DNA from: Lentisphaerae bacterium GWF2_49_21
GTDB lineage: Bacteria > Verrucomicrobiota > Lentisphaeria > Victivallales > GWF2-50-93
Direction: 5' to 3'
DNA: 64,000 nt
Assembly (NCBI GenBank): GCA_001804805.1
Contig: MHBH01000026.1
Location: 62,001-126,000 of the forward strand
Shown here: positions 8,173 to 16,940 of the stretch, piece after piece
Layout: each line of letters begins with the position of its first letter
How positions within the stretch are numbered: position 1 is the first letter of the stretch
The notes under the pieces: generated by a model
Seen by the model: the letters and a program-made list of their open reading frames with translations, nothing else
Database searches by the model: none
What the model was told of the DNA's origin: nothing
Program-made: the position numbers and the translations under genes

Positions 8173-9099
8173 TTATTCCTCCCCTTTCCTGTAGCTTCTG
8201 GGAGAAGTCTTCATATGGTTTGCAAACGCCCGTGAAAAGTTGTGGACGTTGCTGTAGCCTAGAGCCTGCGCGATCTCGGAAACATTCATCTTGCTGTAGA
8301 TGAGAAGTTCGCATGCGGTGCGGATCTTGGTCTGCTTGTGGAGAGCCCTGGGGCTTATGCCGTGCACTTCACGGAAGAGTTTCCTGAAATGCGAGACGCT
8401 CAGCTTGTTCTCTCCGGCGAGTTTACCTATGTCGAGTTCCTTCTCGGCGGAAATCCTGATCTTGGACGCGCTCTTCTGCATGTCAAGCCATCTCACATCG
8501 GTCAGATCGCTCTTCCTCTCATATTCCGAAACTATCATCGATATGAGTTGCAGCATCATTCCGGAGAGGAGCAGGAAAGATTTTTCACCGCTCCTCCTGT
8601 GTTCGATGCAGATCTGCTTCATCAGCTGCTTCAGCTCGGGTTTGCTTGAACTCCGGATCAATCCTTCAAGGTTCATCAATATCGGATCATCGACCGGGGG
8701 ATGCATCAGCCTTCTCCAGGGCTCCAGATCGACTGTTCCGCTGGGAATGAATGCGTTCCAATGGCTCCTGCCAGGATCATATATGAGATCAAAATGAATG
8801 TAAATGCAGTTCATCCTCTCCGAAGTCCCGCGCATCTCATGGATGGTGTCAGGCGGAATCCAGACAATGTCATCCGCTCCGACCTTGAACGTCTTTTCTC
8901 CGACAGTGAATATGCCATATCCATCGCCTATGTATACGATCAGATAGTCTAGGAGCTTCCTGCCTTTCATGAACCAGGACCTGCGCTGGTCGTCACCGGT
9001 CTGCCGGACAAACGGCTTTAGAAGCGAAAGCCTCCTCTTCTCCTCCTCGGTCGGAGGATTGATCCGCTGTTCACCGGGAATTGGTGGAAATCGTGACAT
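8173..9099 (-). CDS. AraC-family transcriptional regulator with cupin-type sensor domain
   Basis: 308 residues. The N-terminal half has the cupin-like pattern YIGDGYGIFTVGEKTF...GADDIVWIPPDTIHEM typical of AraC ligand-binding domains. The C-terminal half has two helix-turn-helix motifs: DIGKLAGENKLSVSHFRKLF (about 227-246) and NVSEIAQALGYSNVHNFSRAF (about 275-295). Such regulators in Lentisphaerota commonly sit beside sugar-catabolic genes. Here it is convergent with the kinase and divergent from a UroD-family gene across a 379-bp repeat-rich gap, so the latter may be its target; the ligand is unknown. The ribosome-binding site is weak. Confidence 0.88.
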   Translation of the reverse strand: MSRFPPIPGEQRINPPTEEEKRRLSLLKPFVRQTGDDQRRSWFMKGRKLLDYLIVYIGDGYGIFTVGEKTFKVGADDIVWIPPDTIHEMRGTSERMNCIYIHFDLIYDPGRSHWNAFIPSGTVDLEPWRRLMHPPVDDPILMNLEGLIRSSSKPELKQLMKQICIEHRRSGEKSFLLLSGMMLQLISMIVSEYERKSDLTDVRWLDMQKSASKIRISAEKELDIGKLAGENKLSVSHFRKLFREVHGISPRALHKQTKIRTACELLIYSKMNVSEIAQALGYSNVHNFSRAFANHMKTSPRSYRKGEE

Positions 9100-9109
9100 G
9101 GTTGCGTGA

Positions 9110-9324
9110 AAAGTGGCAGAGAGTCCGAGCGACCAAGTGTCCGAGATTAAGTTATATACGAAGAATCAATCTTCTTGACAGGATAACCGGATTAACTGGA
9201 TGGATTTAATTCAAATAAATCATGAAAATCCTGTAATCCTGTCAATATATTTCTGACGTCCTATATTAATGTCTGCAGGGCTTGGCAGCTCGGTCACTGG
9301 GTCGCTTGGCCACTTCTCTTAATC
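9110..9324. repeat. Nested imperfect inverted repeats filling an intergenic gap
   Basis: The outer arms carry AAGTGGC...GCGACC...AGTG.CCGAG words at 9110-9151 and, inverted, at 9281-9324. The inner arms, TTGACAGGAT...CCGGATT (9176-9193) and AATCCTGTAATCCTGTCAA (9227-9245), are near-complementary. The remainder of the 9100-9478 gap is AT-rich with no open gene. Confidence 0.6.
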
Positions 9325-9338
9325 TCCTTTTTCCTGTA

Positions 9339-9364
9339 ATAAATTTGCCGTCCGGCAAATTTAT
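9339..9364. repeat. ATAAATTT-type palindrome
   Basis: ATAAATTTGCCG-TC-CGGCAAATTTAT is a perfect 12-bp stem with a 2-nt loop. Related palindromes lie at 10607-10633, 38768-38793 and 59221-59249. Confidence 0.7.
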
Positions 9365-9478
9365 AATCGTTTATGATACATATTAATCATCTTTGCTAAA
9401 GAAATCACCTATGTAAATATTATAATATAACGCATAAATATAATTAAAACAGATAAAGTTTTAATAAGGAGATATTCC

Positions 9479-10486
9479 ATGAGGGAACCAAATTTCGACA
9501 ATATGCTCAAAGTCCTCGAAAGAAAGAAACCTTCAAGGCCCACGCTCTTCGAGTTTTTCCTGAACGGCCCGCTCAATGAAAGGCTGACAGGCGAGAAGCT
9601 GACCGCTCCTTGGGGCAGCATTGGACAGAAAAAGCACAATATGATGGCCTATTACAAGGCAGGATATGACTATGTGACGATCCTGACGGGATTCGGCTTC
9701 AAGAGGGCAGATGTCCACCGCGAAAAATCCATCTCCCTAAATGAAGGTTGCATGATAAGCGACCGCAAAAGCTTCGAAGCGTATCCCTGGAAGAAGCCCG
9801 ACGACTTCGACTATTCCGAAATTGACATCCTCGCAAAGGATCTTCCGAAGGGGATGAAGTTCATAGCCTATGGGCCCGGCGGAGTACTCGAAAACCTGAT
9901 CTCCCTTAGTGGTTACGATAACCTCTGCTTCATGATCGCAGACGATCCGGGTCTCGTCCAGGAAGTCGTTGATGCAATCGGAAGCCGTCTCGTAAGGCAT
10001 TATGAGATCCTTGGACAATTCAAGTCCGTCGGTGCGATGATCTCCAACGACGACTGGGGATTCAAGACACAGCCCATGCTGAGCCCGGAAGACATGAGGA
10101 AATACATCGTCCCATGGCATAGGAAGATCGCCACGGCGATCCACAAGTCCGGACGCCCGGCCATCCTTCATTCCTGCGGGAACCTTGAGACTGTCATGGA
10201 CGACATCATTGATGATATCGGCTATGACGCCAAACATTCATACGAGGACACCATAATTACGGTAGAAGAAGCCTATGAGAAATGGGGCAGCCGTATCGCC
10301 ATTCTCGGCGGAATAGACGTCGACTTCATCTGCAGGAATCCGCCTGAAGCAGTACGTGAAAGATCCCGTAAAATGCTCAAGCGGACCGCCGACAGAGGAG
10401 GCTACGCGCTTGGTTCCGGCAACAGCATCCCGGAATACGTCCCGCAGGAAGGATATCTGGCGATGATATCAGCCGCATTGGAATAA
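9479..10486 (+). CDS. Uroporphyrinogen decarboxylase/MtaA-like family protein
   Basis: 335-residue TIM-barrel protein of the URO-D superfamily. The typical segments are present: LAYGPGGVLENL-like, DDWGFKTQPMLSPEDMRKYIVPWHRKI (about 185-211), HSCGNLETVMDDIID, and GGIDVDFI near residue 281. Family members in this group are usually not haem enzymes but methyltransferase-like or lyase-like proteins acting in catabolic clusters, and Lentisphaerota encode many beside AraC regulators and sulfatases. A strong AAGGAGA lies 6 bases before the ATG. It faces away from the AraC gene, its possible regulator. The substrate cannot be assigned from sequence alone. Confidence 0.82.
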   Translation: MREPNFDNMLKVLERKKPSRPTLFEFFLNGPLNERLTGEKLTAPWGSIGQKKHNMMAYYKAGYDYVTILTGFGFKRADVHREKSISLNEGCMISDRKSFEAYPWKKPDDFDYSEIDILAKDLPKGMKFIAYGPGGVLENLISLSGYDNLCFMIADDPGLVQEVVDAIGSRLVRHYEILGQFKSVGAMISNDDWGFKTQPMLSPEDMRKYIVPWHRKIATAIHKSGRPAILHSCGNLETVMDDIIDDIGYDAKHSYEDTIITVEEAYEKWGSRIAILGGIDVDFICRNPPEAVRERSRKMLKRTADRGGYALGSGNSIPEYVPQEGYLAMISAALE

Positions 10487-10606
10487 ACATCCTGTGTCGG
10501 AGCGATGGAATCCCCTCTCGGATAATCCCAAGCTCTTTCCCTCAGAATCCGGCCTACAAGAATATAGGCATTGACAACAAGGGAAATATCACCGGAATAT
10601 TCTGAT

Positions 10607-10633
10607 ATAAATTTTCCGCTCCTGAAAATTTAT
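10607..10633. repeat. ATAAATTTT-type palindrome
   Basis: ATAAATTTTC and GAAAATTTAT form a perfect 10-bp stem with a 7-nt loop, between the UroD-family gene and the mini-ORF upstream of the aldo/keto reductase. Confidence 0.6.
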
Positions 10634-10717
10634 TTTTCATGCCGATTTCATCTTTCCTTCACATGGACTTCATACTGCCCTCCTACTGTATCATCAGAAA
10701 ACAGGAAGGAGGGCTTT

Positions 10718-10801
10718 ATGAAAAGCTACAAAGACAACATTGAAAGGGATCTTAAGGCTTTTCCGCGCCGAGGACAACTGGTGGAAGGAGGAGGGGGATA
10801 A
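10718..10801 (+). CDS. 27-residue mini-ORF immediately upstream of aldo/keto reductase
   Basis: A short frame beginning MKSYKDNIERDLKAFPRRG and ending in a glycine run. It has a good AGGAAGGAGG site 5 bases before its ATG, and its TAA abuts the ATG of the next gene with no gap. The arrangement suggests translational coupling or a leader peptide. The last codons (GGAGGAGGGGG) are themselves the Shine-Dalgarno sequence of the downstream gene, which may explain the conserved frame. No homology recognised. Confidence 0.4.
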   Translation: MKSYKDNIERDLKAFPRRGQLVEGGGG

Positions 10802-11779
10802 ATGAAGATGAGTGCAGATCTGAATCGGCGTGATTTTCTTAAGTCTGTGGCGGCCGGAGTAGCCGGACTGGCAACCATCAACCTGACTGGGCGGGAGACG
10901 GTGTGGGCAGCCACGGACACCGGTGCCGAAGCGGCCATTCCACAGCGTGCGCTGGGGCAGACGGGCATCCAGGCGCCCATCCTGGGCCTGGGAGGCGATG
11001 GCATCGTCTCCGACAGCACCGACCAGGAACGGGTGCTTAAGTTCCTTACCGAGGCCCTGGACGCGGGCATCACGTACTTCGACACCGCCTACGTGTACGG
11101 CAAGGACGGCCAGTGCGAGAAGAACTTGGGACTCTTGATGGGCACGGCCAGGCGGAATGACTGCTTTCTTGCGACCAAGACCGGTGCCCGCACCTACAAC
11201 ACGGCCATGAAGCAGATCGAGACGAGTCTCACCCGGCTGCGGACCGACCACCTGGAGCTCGTTCAGCTCCATCACATCAATGACAAGGACGATGTGACCG
11301 CGCTGGGACGCAAGGACGGCGCGCTGACGGCGCTGCGAAAACTGCGCGACGAGAAGGTGGTCCGGTTCATCGGGTTCAGCGCCCACCCCGACGCGACGAA
11401 TGTCAAGCCGGTACTGGAGGCATTCGAGTGGGACACCCTCATGGCCTTCGTGAACCCGGCGCCCTTCAGCCGCCCCGCCTTGGAGCAGCAGATCCCGCTG
11501 GCCCGGAAGAAGAAGATGGGCGTCATCGCCATGAAGGTCTTCGGCGGTCGGCCGGGCAAACTCGTCGGCGCCGAGGCCGGGCAAACTGCCGCCGCGACGC
11601 TGCTCGATTATTCCTGGAGCCAGGACATCGACCTGGCCCTGATCGGCGTCCGCAGCCGCCAGGAACTGCTCGACAACCTCAAAACCGCGCGCAACTTCAA
11701 GCCCATGTCCGAGGAGGATCAGAAAGCCCTGGTCGCGCTCTTCGCCAAGAGCGATTGGAAGTTCCAGAGTAAAGCGTAA
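10802..11779 (+). CDS. Tat-exported aldo/keto reductase
   Basis: NADPH-dependent oxidoreductase fold. The N-terminus carries a twin-arginine signal (NRRDFLKSVAAGVAG, residues 6-20), so it is exported folded. The core has FDTAYVYGKDG (catalytic Asp and Tyr), LATKTG (Lys) and LVQLHHIND (His), and the cofactor end has LIGVRSRQELLDNL. Length 325. Codon use is strikingly GC-rich compared with all neighbours, and the reverse strand is open for over 400 codons as a side effect, pointing to recent acquisition. A hairpin with a T-run follows at 11832-11867. The substrate is unknown; periplasmic sugar or steroid-like carbonyl reduction is only a guess. Confidence 0.88.
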   Translation: MKMSADLNRRDFLKSVAAGVAGLATINLTGRETVWAATDTGAEAAIPQRALGQTGIQAPILGLGGDGIVSDSTDQERVLKFLTEALDAGITYFDTAYVYGKDGQCEKNLGLLMGTARRNDCFLATKTGARTYNTAMKQIETSLTRLRTDHLELVQLHHINDKDDVTALGRKDGALTALRKLRDEKVVRFIGFSAHPDATNVKPVLEAFEWDTLMAFVNPAPFSRPALEQQIPLARKKKMGVIAMKVFGGRPGKLVGAEAGQTAAATLLDYSWSQDIDLALIGVRSRQELLDNLKTARNFKPMSEEDQKALVALFAKSDWKFQSKA

Positions 11780-11792
11780 AGACTTATTATCT

Positions 11793-11818
11793 ACTGTCCA
11801 GCGTCTCAAGCATATACG
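11793..11818. repeat. 26-bp dispersed repeat, copy 1
   Basis: Begins ACTGTCCAG and contains GTCTCAAGCATATA. It matches 33491-33516 with two mismatches. Both copies are intergenic. Confidence 0.65.
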
Positions 11819-11831
11819 AGTTAAAAAGCGG

Positions 11832-11867
11832 TAAAAAGGGTCGTTAAAAAGGGCCTGACCCTTTTTA
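11832..11867 (+). terminator. Rho-independent-type terminator after aldo/keto reductase
   Basis: TAAAAAGGGTC and GACCCTTTTTA form a perfect 11-bp stem, with the descending arm ending in five Ts. It lies about 50 bases after the stop codon. Confidence 0.6.
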
Positions 11868-11875
11868 AATAGCTT

Positions 11876-12056
11876 ATATATGTAAGCGTTTAGCTGGTCG
11901 TTTTGCCTCATGAGTAAGGTGGGTTTTAACCCGCCTATTTAAGAATTGTCGGGCTTCCGACTTCCCAGGGAAACTACGCCGGACACAGAAAGCCCAACAT
12001 ACTTTCAAGGATAAATAGCCTCATTTTACCCAGCTTAACGGTTACTTATATATTGC
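11876..12056. repeat. About 180-bp element with terminal inverted repeats (MITE-like)
   Basis: The left end (TATATGTAAGCGTTTAGCTGG, 11877-11897) is repeated inverted at the right end (CCCAGCTTAACGGTTACTTATATAT, read in two parts at 12039-12063). Inside are a hairpin (GGTGGGTTTTAACCCGCC region) and CGGGCTTCCGAC/AGCCCAACATACTTT text. 45761-45870 carries a related copy. No coding frame is visible; together with the terminator it fills the 11780-12097 gap. Confidence 0.55.
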
Positions 12057-12097
12057 TCCTAAGACCCTGTTTTAGCATTCAAATCACGTGCCCAGGT

Positions 12098-13492
12098 TCA
12101 TTTATCGGACAATATCTCAATGATCACGGGGTGATCGCTCAGCGACAACGCGACCAAGTTGACGTTGTTCAATATCTTGACAGCCTCTGTCCCTGTCGTA
12201 GGATCATAAATTTTTACCGTTGCATAATCGCCACCCAGGTTCACTGTAACATCATCCGAACCGCCTAAGGCAAAACGTTCATTCCAAACTACCAGCTCGA
12301 ACTTGCCATCGCTCTTCTGCAGGAGCAGATCATGGACGGTTGCCGGTTGGTTTGGAATGGAATAATTGAGCTGTCCGGGAGTTGGTATGGATCCGGTATC
12401 AGCCAGAATCGCTGTCAGATTATGGAGATACAAGGCGGCTTTCCGCAGAGTATAGTCAGCCCGGTAGAAACCCCACTGCTGGTTGCCTCCTTCATCCGAA
12501 CGGTCTCTCAGCAGATAGATTGCGGTGTAGCTCCAGCCCCTCTTGAACTGGGCCAGATAGAAATCCAAGTTAAGCTTCGCCTGCTGTTCTTCCGTCGTAT
12601 CACCTTTCAATATGAGCCGGCCAGCTTCAGTGGTGACTCTCGGCAGCTTCAAAAGTTCGGCTTCAGAATATCCCTGGAATTTCTTCATCCAGGTTTTGCC
12701 GTAGTTCCCATATAGTCCGTCCACCTTGCAGGCCGAGGTGGGATCGGCGGCGATCCACGCCTGGTTGTCGTGCAGCTTGGGCCAGGTCGGATGGCCAATA
12801 TAGTTATGGCAGTTCGCGTAGTCGGCAAACTTCGTACCCTCGGGCATCAGGGTTCCTGCGCCGCTTGGGATGGTCAGGAACTGCAGGCCGGCATTGTCGG
12901 TCTGTGCACCACCTTCGCTAAGAGACCAGACAGGATAAATTTTCAGCACCGGATCTCCTTTGACGGCGCTGTATAAATCCCTCTGGAGTTTCGCCACCGG
13001 CAGCCATGAGTTGCGCTGGCCTCCAGCTTCCCCCTGATATTTCACTCCCCAGTTGTTAGGTTCGTTGTTTCCTTCAAACGCCAGCAGAGCTCCTGCGGCG
13101 GCAAGCTGCTTGCCGTCGTTGATGAGCTTTGCAATGTCCGCGCCTCCGCTCCCAAGGCCGGTGCAGAATCGGACTCCTGTCTGTTTTTGGATCTCAAGCA
13201 GATCCGGGACATTTCCCCCGCGTCCAATCCTGAACCAACGGACACCAAGGTATTTGGCGCACTTGATTGTATCCTCCACGGTTTCGCCGCGGGAGTTGAT
13301 TGAGGAGTTCACACCGATGGAATTAAGGAAATCATCGGCACTTGCGGCTGTTTCCGCATATGTGCTGTTTCCAGTTAAGAAAAACAGCACGGCAATCAAC
13401 GTCGCGAAAAGAAGGACTGGTGAGTTTCCTGCAGCTGAATTCCGGGTCAGCGGTTTGTTGCATGCAATCTGATTTTTAAAAGCATCATTCAT
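12098..13492 (-). CDS. Secreted clan GH-A-type glycoside hydrolase
   Basis: 464 residues with an N-terminal hydrophobic signal (LLFATLIAVLFFLTGNSTYA, about 27-46). A TIM-barrel follows: VRWFRIGRGGNVPDLLEIQ, the acid/base motif FEGNNEPNNW (Glu about residue 142), and VTTEAGRLIL (about 290), where the Glu matches the nucleophile strand of clan GH-A enzymes. A C-terminal beta-sandwich (ELVVWNERF...TVNLGGDYATVKIYDPTTG, about 385-440) is the usual accessory domain. The exact GH family is not recognised; GH5/GH39-like relatives are possible. CAGGAG precedes the ATG by 8 bases. The next genes on the same strand are prepilins and a GntR regulator, suggesting a glycan-use cluster. Confidence 0.75.
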   Translation of the reverse strand: MNDAFKNQIACNKPLTRNSAAGNSPVLLFATLIAVLFFLTGNSTYAETAASADDFLNSIGVNSSINSRGETVEDTIKCAKYLGVRWFRIGRGGNVPDLLEIQKQTGVRFCTGLGSGGADIAKLINDGKQLAAAGALLAFEGNNEPNNWGVKYQGEAGGQRNSWLPVAKLQRDLYSAVKGDPVLKIYPVWSLSEGGAQTDNAGLQFLTIPSGAGTLMPEGTKFADYANCHNYIGHPTWPKLHDNQAWIAADPTSACKVDGLYGNYGKTWMKKFQGYSEAELLKLPRVTTEAGRLILKGDTTEEQQAKLNLDFYLAQFKRGWSYTAIYLLRDRSDEGGNQQWGFYRADYTLRKAALYLHNLTAILADTGSIPTPGQLNYSIPNQPATVHDLLLQKSDGKFELVVWNERFALGGSDDVTVNLGGDYATVKIYDPTTGTEAVKILNNVNLVALSLSDHPVIIEILSDK

Positions 13493-13527
13493 GTTTCATA
13501 CTCCTGCTTTAACTTGGAATTCACATG

Positions 13528-14262
13528 TCAATAATTGAACGTCTCAAGATCATACGTGAAAAAATACCTGCATTTGGTCGCAGTATCGTTGTAGAGTCCT
13601 TGGGCGGTCATTGAATCCGTATGGCCATCGTAATAAGTATGAACTGCAATCCTCTTGTTGTGGATCAGCTGGATACGTCCGTTCCAGTTCGATGCCCCCT
13701 TTGCCTTGAAATTACCAATTATGTGGCCGGTACCGCTGTAGAAGGAACCATGGTTAGATGCCGAGTCAGCAAGCATTACCAGGGAAGAGGGGGTTTTGAT
13801 CTTTGGGAAAGCAATTGCATGGTATCCGTTTCCGGGAGATCCTATACTATGCCAGGCCTGGAATCCAAGACTCTGATCGTCCAAGTACATTCCATATCCC
13901 CGGTTGTCAAAGTTCCAGTTGGAAAAGTCGCTTTCGTAATGCTTGTTCGAAGGGCATCCGAAGACCCGTGGATTGCTTATATACCTTGGCCCATTTGCCG
14001 CCTTGGCAGTTCCAGAGATGAACTGGGGCCAGAGATCGATGTGGCCGCCTACGACCCAGTCCACCGTCAACCTGTTGTCATAGTCCTCAGTATATCCTTG
14101 CGTACCAAGATAGCACTGCTTCTGGTTGCTTACGCAGAGGATTTCCTTGGCCTTCTCCTTTGCCCCCTGAAGTGCAGGGAGGAGCAATGCCGCAAGTATT
14201 GCGATTATCGCAATCACTATCAGAAGTTCAATGAGAGTGAAATGGATTTCCGTTTTTTTCAT
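13528..14262 (-). CDS. Prepilin-like protein with N-terminal methylation motif (type II secretion/pseudopilin family)
   Basis: 244 residues. A short leader (MKKTEIH) is followed directly by [21 protein letters not shown], then [12 protein letters not shown], the classic class III/IV prepilin N-terminal helix, without the usual Gly before Phe. The C-terminal half is the Lentisphaerota-type globular domain with [11 protein letters not shown] and YYDGHTDSM (a DUF1559-like H-x-D-G-H segment). Such proteins are highly multiplied in this phylum and are probably surface or secretion-associated pseudopilins. It starts exactly where the next prepilin gene (14263) ends, and the two are about 40% alike by eye, suggesting tandem duplication and one transcript. 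Confidence 0.85.
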   Translation of the reverse strand: MKKTEIHFTLIELLIVIAIIAILAALLLPALQGAKEKAKEILCVSNQKQCYLGTQGYTEDYDNRLTVDWVVGGHIDLWPQFISGTAKAANGPRYISNPRVFGCPSNKHYESDFSNWNFDNRGYGMYLDDQSLGFQAWHSIGSPGNGYHAIAFPKIKTPSSLVMLADSASNHGSFYSGTGHIIGNFKAKGASNWNGRIQLIHNKRIAVHTYYDGHTDSMTAQGLYNDTATKCRYFFTYDLETFNY

Positions 14263-15192
14263 TTAGTAGTTTATTTCCTTCAGGTTTTCGCTCAACAGCC
14301 GTCTGCACTTTGTCGCGGTGTCGTTGTACAGCTGGACACCCGTATATATGTTCGCGTGCCCGTCGAAATAGACATGCGCGGCCCTGTTCCTGTGTATGAG
14401 ATGTATCCTCCCCCACCAGTTCGCCTCGCTGTTCGCCTTGAAATTACCGATCATATAGCCGCTGCCATATACCCTGGGATTGCTGGCGGTGTCGGAAAGC
14501 ATTATTATGTTTCCTGGATCAGGGACATTGGCAAGGAAAAGAGGCAGGTAATAGACTGATGAAGCCAGCTGAAAACTCTTCCAGAATTTCCATTCCGGAT
14601 GTTCTCCTGAACTAGGAAGGTATAATCCATAGCCCTGGTTGTCTATGTTGGCTATCTTTGAAAACTGGCTCAAGTAGTTCTTTGACTCCGGACATCCGAA
14701 CACTGCTGCCGTACGGATATATTTCTCACCGCTGTCCGCCTGCCCGTTGCCAGCTATGAACTGTGGCCACAGATCGATGTGCGCCTGATCGATCAGTGCA
14801 CCATCCTTCCCGCTCCACGATGCAATGATCTCCCCATTATAATCACCTGCATACCCCATGAGCCCCTGGAAGCACTGCCGCTGGTTGCTCAGGCAATTCA
14901 CCTGTCTGGCCGTCTTTTTCGCTCCTTGAAGCGCCGGAAGAAGCAATGCTATAAGTATCGCGATGATCGCAATTACCACGAGAAGCTCGATTAAGGTAAA
15001 TCGTGCTACTCTCGCCGTCCCCCGTCGCCAATGAGCTATGGGGGACACAGTCGCTCCACGCAAACGCGTGGCAGCTTCCGCCTTCGCTAAGATGCTACGG
15101 CGCGACAAGATGGCGGGCACAGCGACCAACAGTTCGATAAGCGTGAAATATTTTTCACTTATAGAACAGCCCGGCGTTTTTGAAGATTTCAT
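14263..15192 (-). CDS. Chimeric prepilin-like protein with two FTLIELL motifs
   Basis: Counting from the ATG at 15192, a first motif [13 protein letters not shown] (residues 16-28) breaks off and is followed by an arginine-rich insert. A second, complete motif [16 protein letters not shown] begins at residue 65, then [12 protein letters not shown]. The insert is encoded partly by a dispersed element (15074-15104, CGCCGTAGC...GCGAAGG) and contains two hairpins. The mature domain ([20 protein letters not shown]) resembles the product of 13528-14262. The longer frame to 15324 would overlap the GntR gene; ATGs at 15225 and 15210 are alternatives. If translation began at an internal site before the second motif, the product would be ordinary. 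The DNA of the two motifs differs in codon choice, so this is not a recent local duplication. Confidence 0.78.
   Translation of the reverse strand: MKSSKTPGCSISEKYFTLIELLVAVPAILSRRSILAKAEAATRLRGATVSPIAHWRRGTARVARFTLIELLVVIAIIAILIALLLPALQGAKKTARQVNCLSNQRQCFQGLMGYAGDYNGEIIASWSGKDGALIDQAHIDLWPQFIAGNGQADSGEKYIRTAAVFGCPESKNYLSQFSKIANIDNQGYGLYLPSSGEHPEWKFWKSFQLASSVYYLPLFLANVPDPGNIIMLSDTASNPRVYGSGYMIGNFKANSEANWWGRIHLIHRNRAAHVYFDGHANIYTGVQLYNDTATKCRRLLSENLKEINY
15018..15104. repeat. Insert with hairpins and dispersed CGCCGTAGC/GCGAAGG element inside prepilin gene
   Basis: GTCCCCC...GGGGGAC (15018-15047), CCACGC-AAAC-GCGTGG (15056-15071) and the element GCTTCCGCCTTCGCTAAGAT onward to 15104. On the coding strand the last reads CGCCGTAGCATCTTAGCGAAGG. 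Related elements lie at 22549-22566, 26715-26741 and 55536-55560. Confidence 0.6.
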
Positions 15193-15286
15193 AAATTTCC
15201 ACCATCCCATGAAAAAACCTGACATTTCTCCCACGTGTAATGCATTTTGTTCGAAAATACCGTTTTTACAAATCGCGGACGATTTT

Positions 15287-16426
15287 TCAGACGCATATCG
15301 GAAGACCAGCGGCCTTGCTGGCATTCAGGCTGTAGCGCATGCGTTCTGGAATTTGAACCTTGTCAATATCTGGAACTGTGGACTCCCTGACAACAGCATT
15401 CATGTCGGATGGCTGGAGAAGCATTGAGCCTTCCCATTTTTTCTCTCCACCCTGAAGCCAGCTGATGCAGGAAGCAAGATGAGGGAGAAAATCAGACTTT
15501 GACACCGAGGTCAGGCTCGGGGTCGAATATTCATGGATATCCGAATAGTCAACACTGCAGACAGCTGCATCTGTGCCTGGCCGTATCCCATGATCAAGCA
15601 TTGCCCGTATGGTCCCCACCGCAACTGGAGTCGTAGTGCATACGATTGCCTTGCAGTCAAACTTCCCCTTCCGGATCATTCCCTCGACAAGATTGTAGGC
15701 TGCAGGCGCGGCATGCTCATATAATTGAATAGGTTCGTTGTACAGCTTGCCGCCCAGTCCGTGCAAATTGAGCCAGGCTCTCCACTGTGCAATTCTCTCG
15801 GATATCGCCTTGAATTCCGGCTGGACGTTGAGACAGTCAATCCTCATGTGACCCAGGGATGCTAGATGATCCATCATTTTCTGCACATACAGGGAATTGT
15901 TCTGCATTATTGAAGGAATTCCATAACTGCTCCAGTCATCGCTGAGAATGAATATCGGCTTCCCGATTCCTTTGATCTTTGAAGCCACGGCTTCTGTCAT
16001 TTCGGGATTGGGTATCATGAAGGTGCAGTCGAAACGGCTTATCGTATTATATATCACAGGATCATCCCAATGGTGATATTGCACAAGCCTTAAAATAAAG
16101 TCTGAACTGACCGAGAGCTGGGAAAGAGGATTCTGGAAGTCCCTGTATTCCGGTGAATTCCATTCAGGCGTCAGAAATGCTATCTGCTTTTGAATTCCTC
16201 CTTTTTCAGACCATTTCTTATTATTTACCTTCAAGCGTCCATTTGGCAGCCGCAGGACAATGTCCTTGTTGATCAGTTCCTGTACAGCCTTTCTGAGAGT
16301 CATATAACTGACATCAAACTCTTCTGCCAGATGTTCTTCACCGGGAATGCCATGGATATTATAACCACCGCACTGGATCCTATTTGACAACCTCTCGGCA
16401 ACAGAAATATATTTGCTCCTAGCCAT
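15287..16426 (-). CDS. GntR/LacI-type transcriptional regulator
   Basis: 379 residues. Residues 1-70 are a GntR winged helix ([12 protein letters not shown]...[39 protein letters not shown]). The rest is a periplasmic-binding-protein-like sensor ([51 protein letters not shown]). The combination is the AraR-like architecture common in Lentisphaerota and used to sense sugars. It heads a minus-strand run toward the prepilins and the glycosidase at 12098. An AT-rich upstream region holds a palindrome (16452-16470) that may be its own operator. The ligand is unknown. Confidence 0.88.
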   Translation of the reverse strand: MARSKYISVAERLSNRIQCGGYNIHGIPGEEHLAEEFDVSYMTLRKAVQELINKDIVLRLPNGRLKVNNKKWSEKGGIQKQIAFLTPEWNSPEYRDFQNPLSQLSVSSDFILRLVQYHHWDDPVIYNTISRFDCTFMIPNPEMTEAVASKIKGIGKPIFILSDDWSSYGIPSIMQNNSLYVQKMMDHLASLGHMRIDCLNVQPEFKAISERIAQWRAWLNLHGLGGKLYNEPIQLYEHAAPAAYNLVEGMIRKGKFDCKAIVCTTTPVAVGTIRAMLDHGIRPGTDAAVCSVDYSDIHEYSTPSLTSVSKSDFLPHLASCISWLQGGEKKWEGSMLLQPSDMNAVVRESTVPDIDKVQIPERMRYSLNASKAAGLPICV

Positions 16427-16451
16427 GTGACTCCTAGATTTTATGAGTATA

Positions 16452-16470
16452 TTATAGAATAAATCTATAA
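16452..16470. promoter_or_regulatory. Candidate operator palindrome upstream of GntR-type gene
   Basis: TTATAGA-ATAAA-TCTATAA is a 7-bp dyad with a 5-bp spacer, 25 bases upstream of the regulator start. Half-sites (AAATCTAT) recur at about 16524 in the same AT-rich stretch. Confidence 0.45.
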
Positions 16471-16896
16471 GTAATACAAGTGATTATATAAAATATCTAT
16501 AATAAAGTTGTAACTATTACATAATAAATCTATTACAATACTGCTAATATTAAAAATACTATGATTTATTTAGTCTTTTATGCTTAAAAAATAGGAATAT
16601 TTACTTTCTGACTGCACACACAAAGAAGAACGGAATCAACCTAGATATTGAGATATTGCGTTTGATTGTTGAGTTCAGTAATATTTACATCTAATAAATC
16701 ATAAAAAGAGTGATTTTGCATTTATTTTTAGTACGGATTAAGTAAACGACATATTTTACTTAATACGTACGTCTGGTCGGCAGTTTGGATTTGAATATCC
16801 AGCACATTGAAAAATCCATTCCGCCGGTTTTAACAGAAATAGGCTGCCAATTTTCAGGGGAATTCCCATGTCTTCCCTCCTGGCTTCCACGAGCTT

Positions 16897-16940
16897 GCCT
16901 TTTTCCGGTTCCGGAGCCGCCTCCGGAACCGGAAAAAGGC
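16897..16940. repeat. Perfect 20-bp stem hairpin
   Basis: GCCTTTTTCCGGTTCCGGA (16897-16915) is exactly complementary to 16922-16940. The inner G-C pair extends it to 20 bp around a 4-nt CCGC loop. No gene flanks it closely, and no T-run follows on either side beyond the stem's own T5. Confidence 0.75.

Noticed and set aside
10694-11911. A 405-codon open frame on the minus strand
   Set aside because: It is antisense to the GC-rich aldo/keto reductase, whose motifs are complete; high GC suppresses stops in the opposite frame. Its translation has no coherent protein pattern.
15193-15324. Longer start of the chimeric prepilin
   Set aside because: It would overlap the GntR-type gene by 38 bases and adds 44 residues without leader character.
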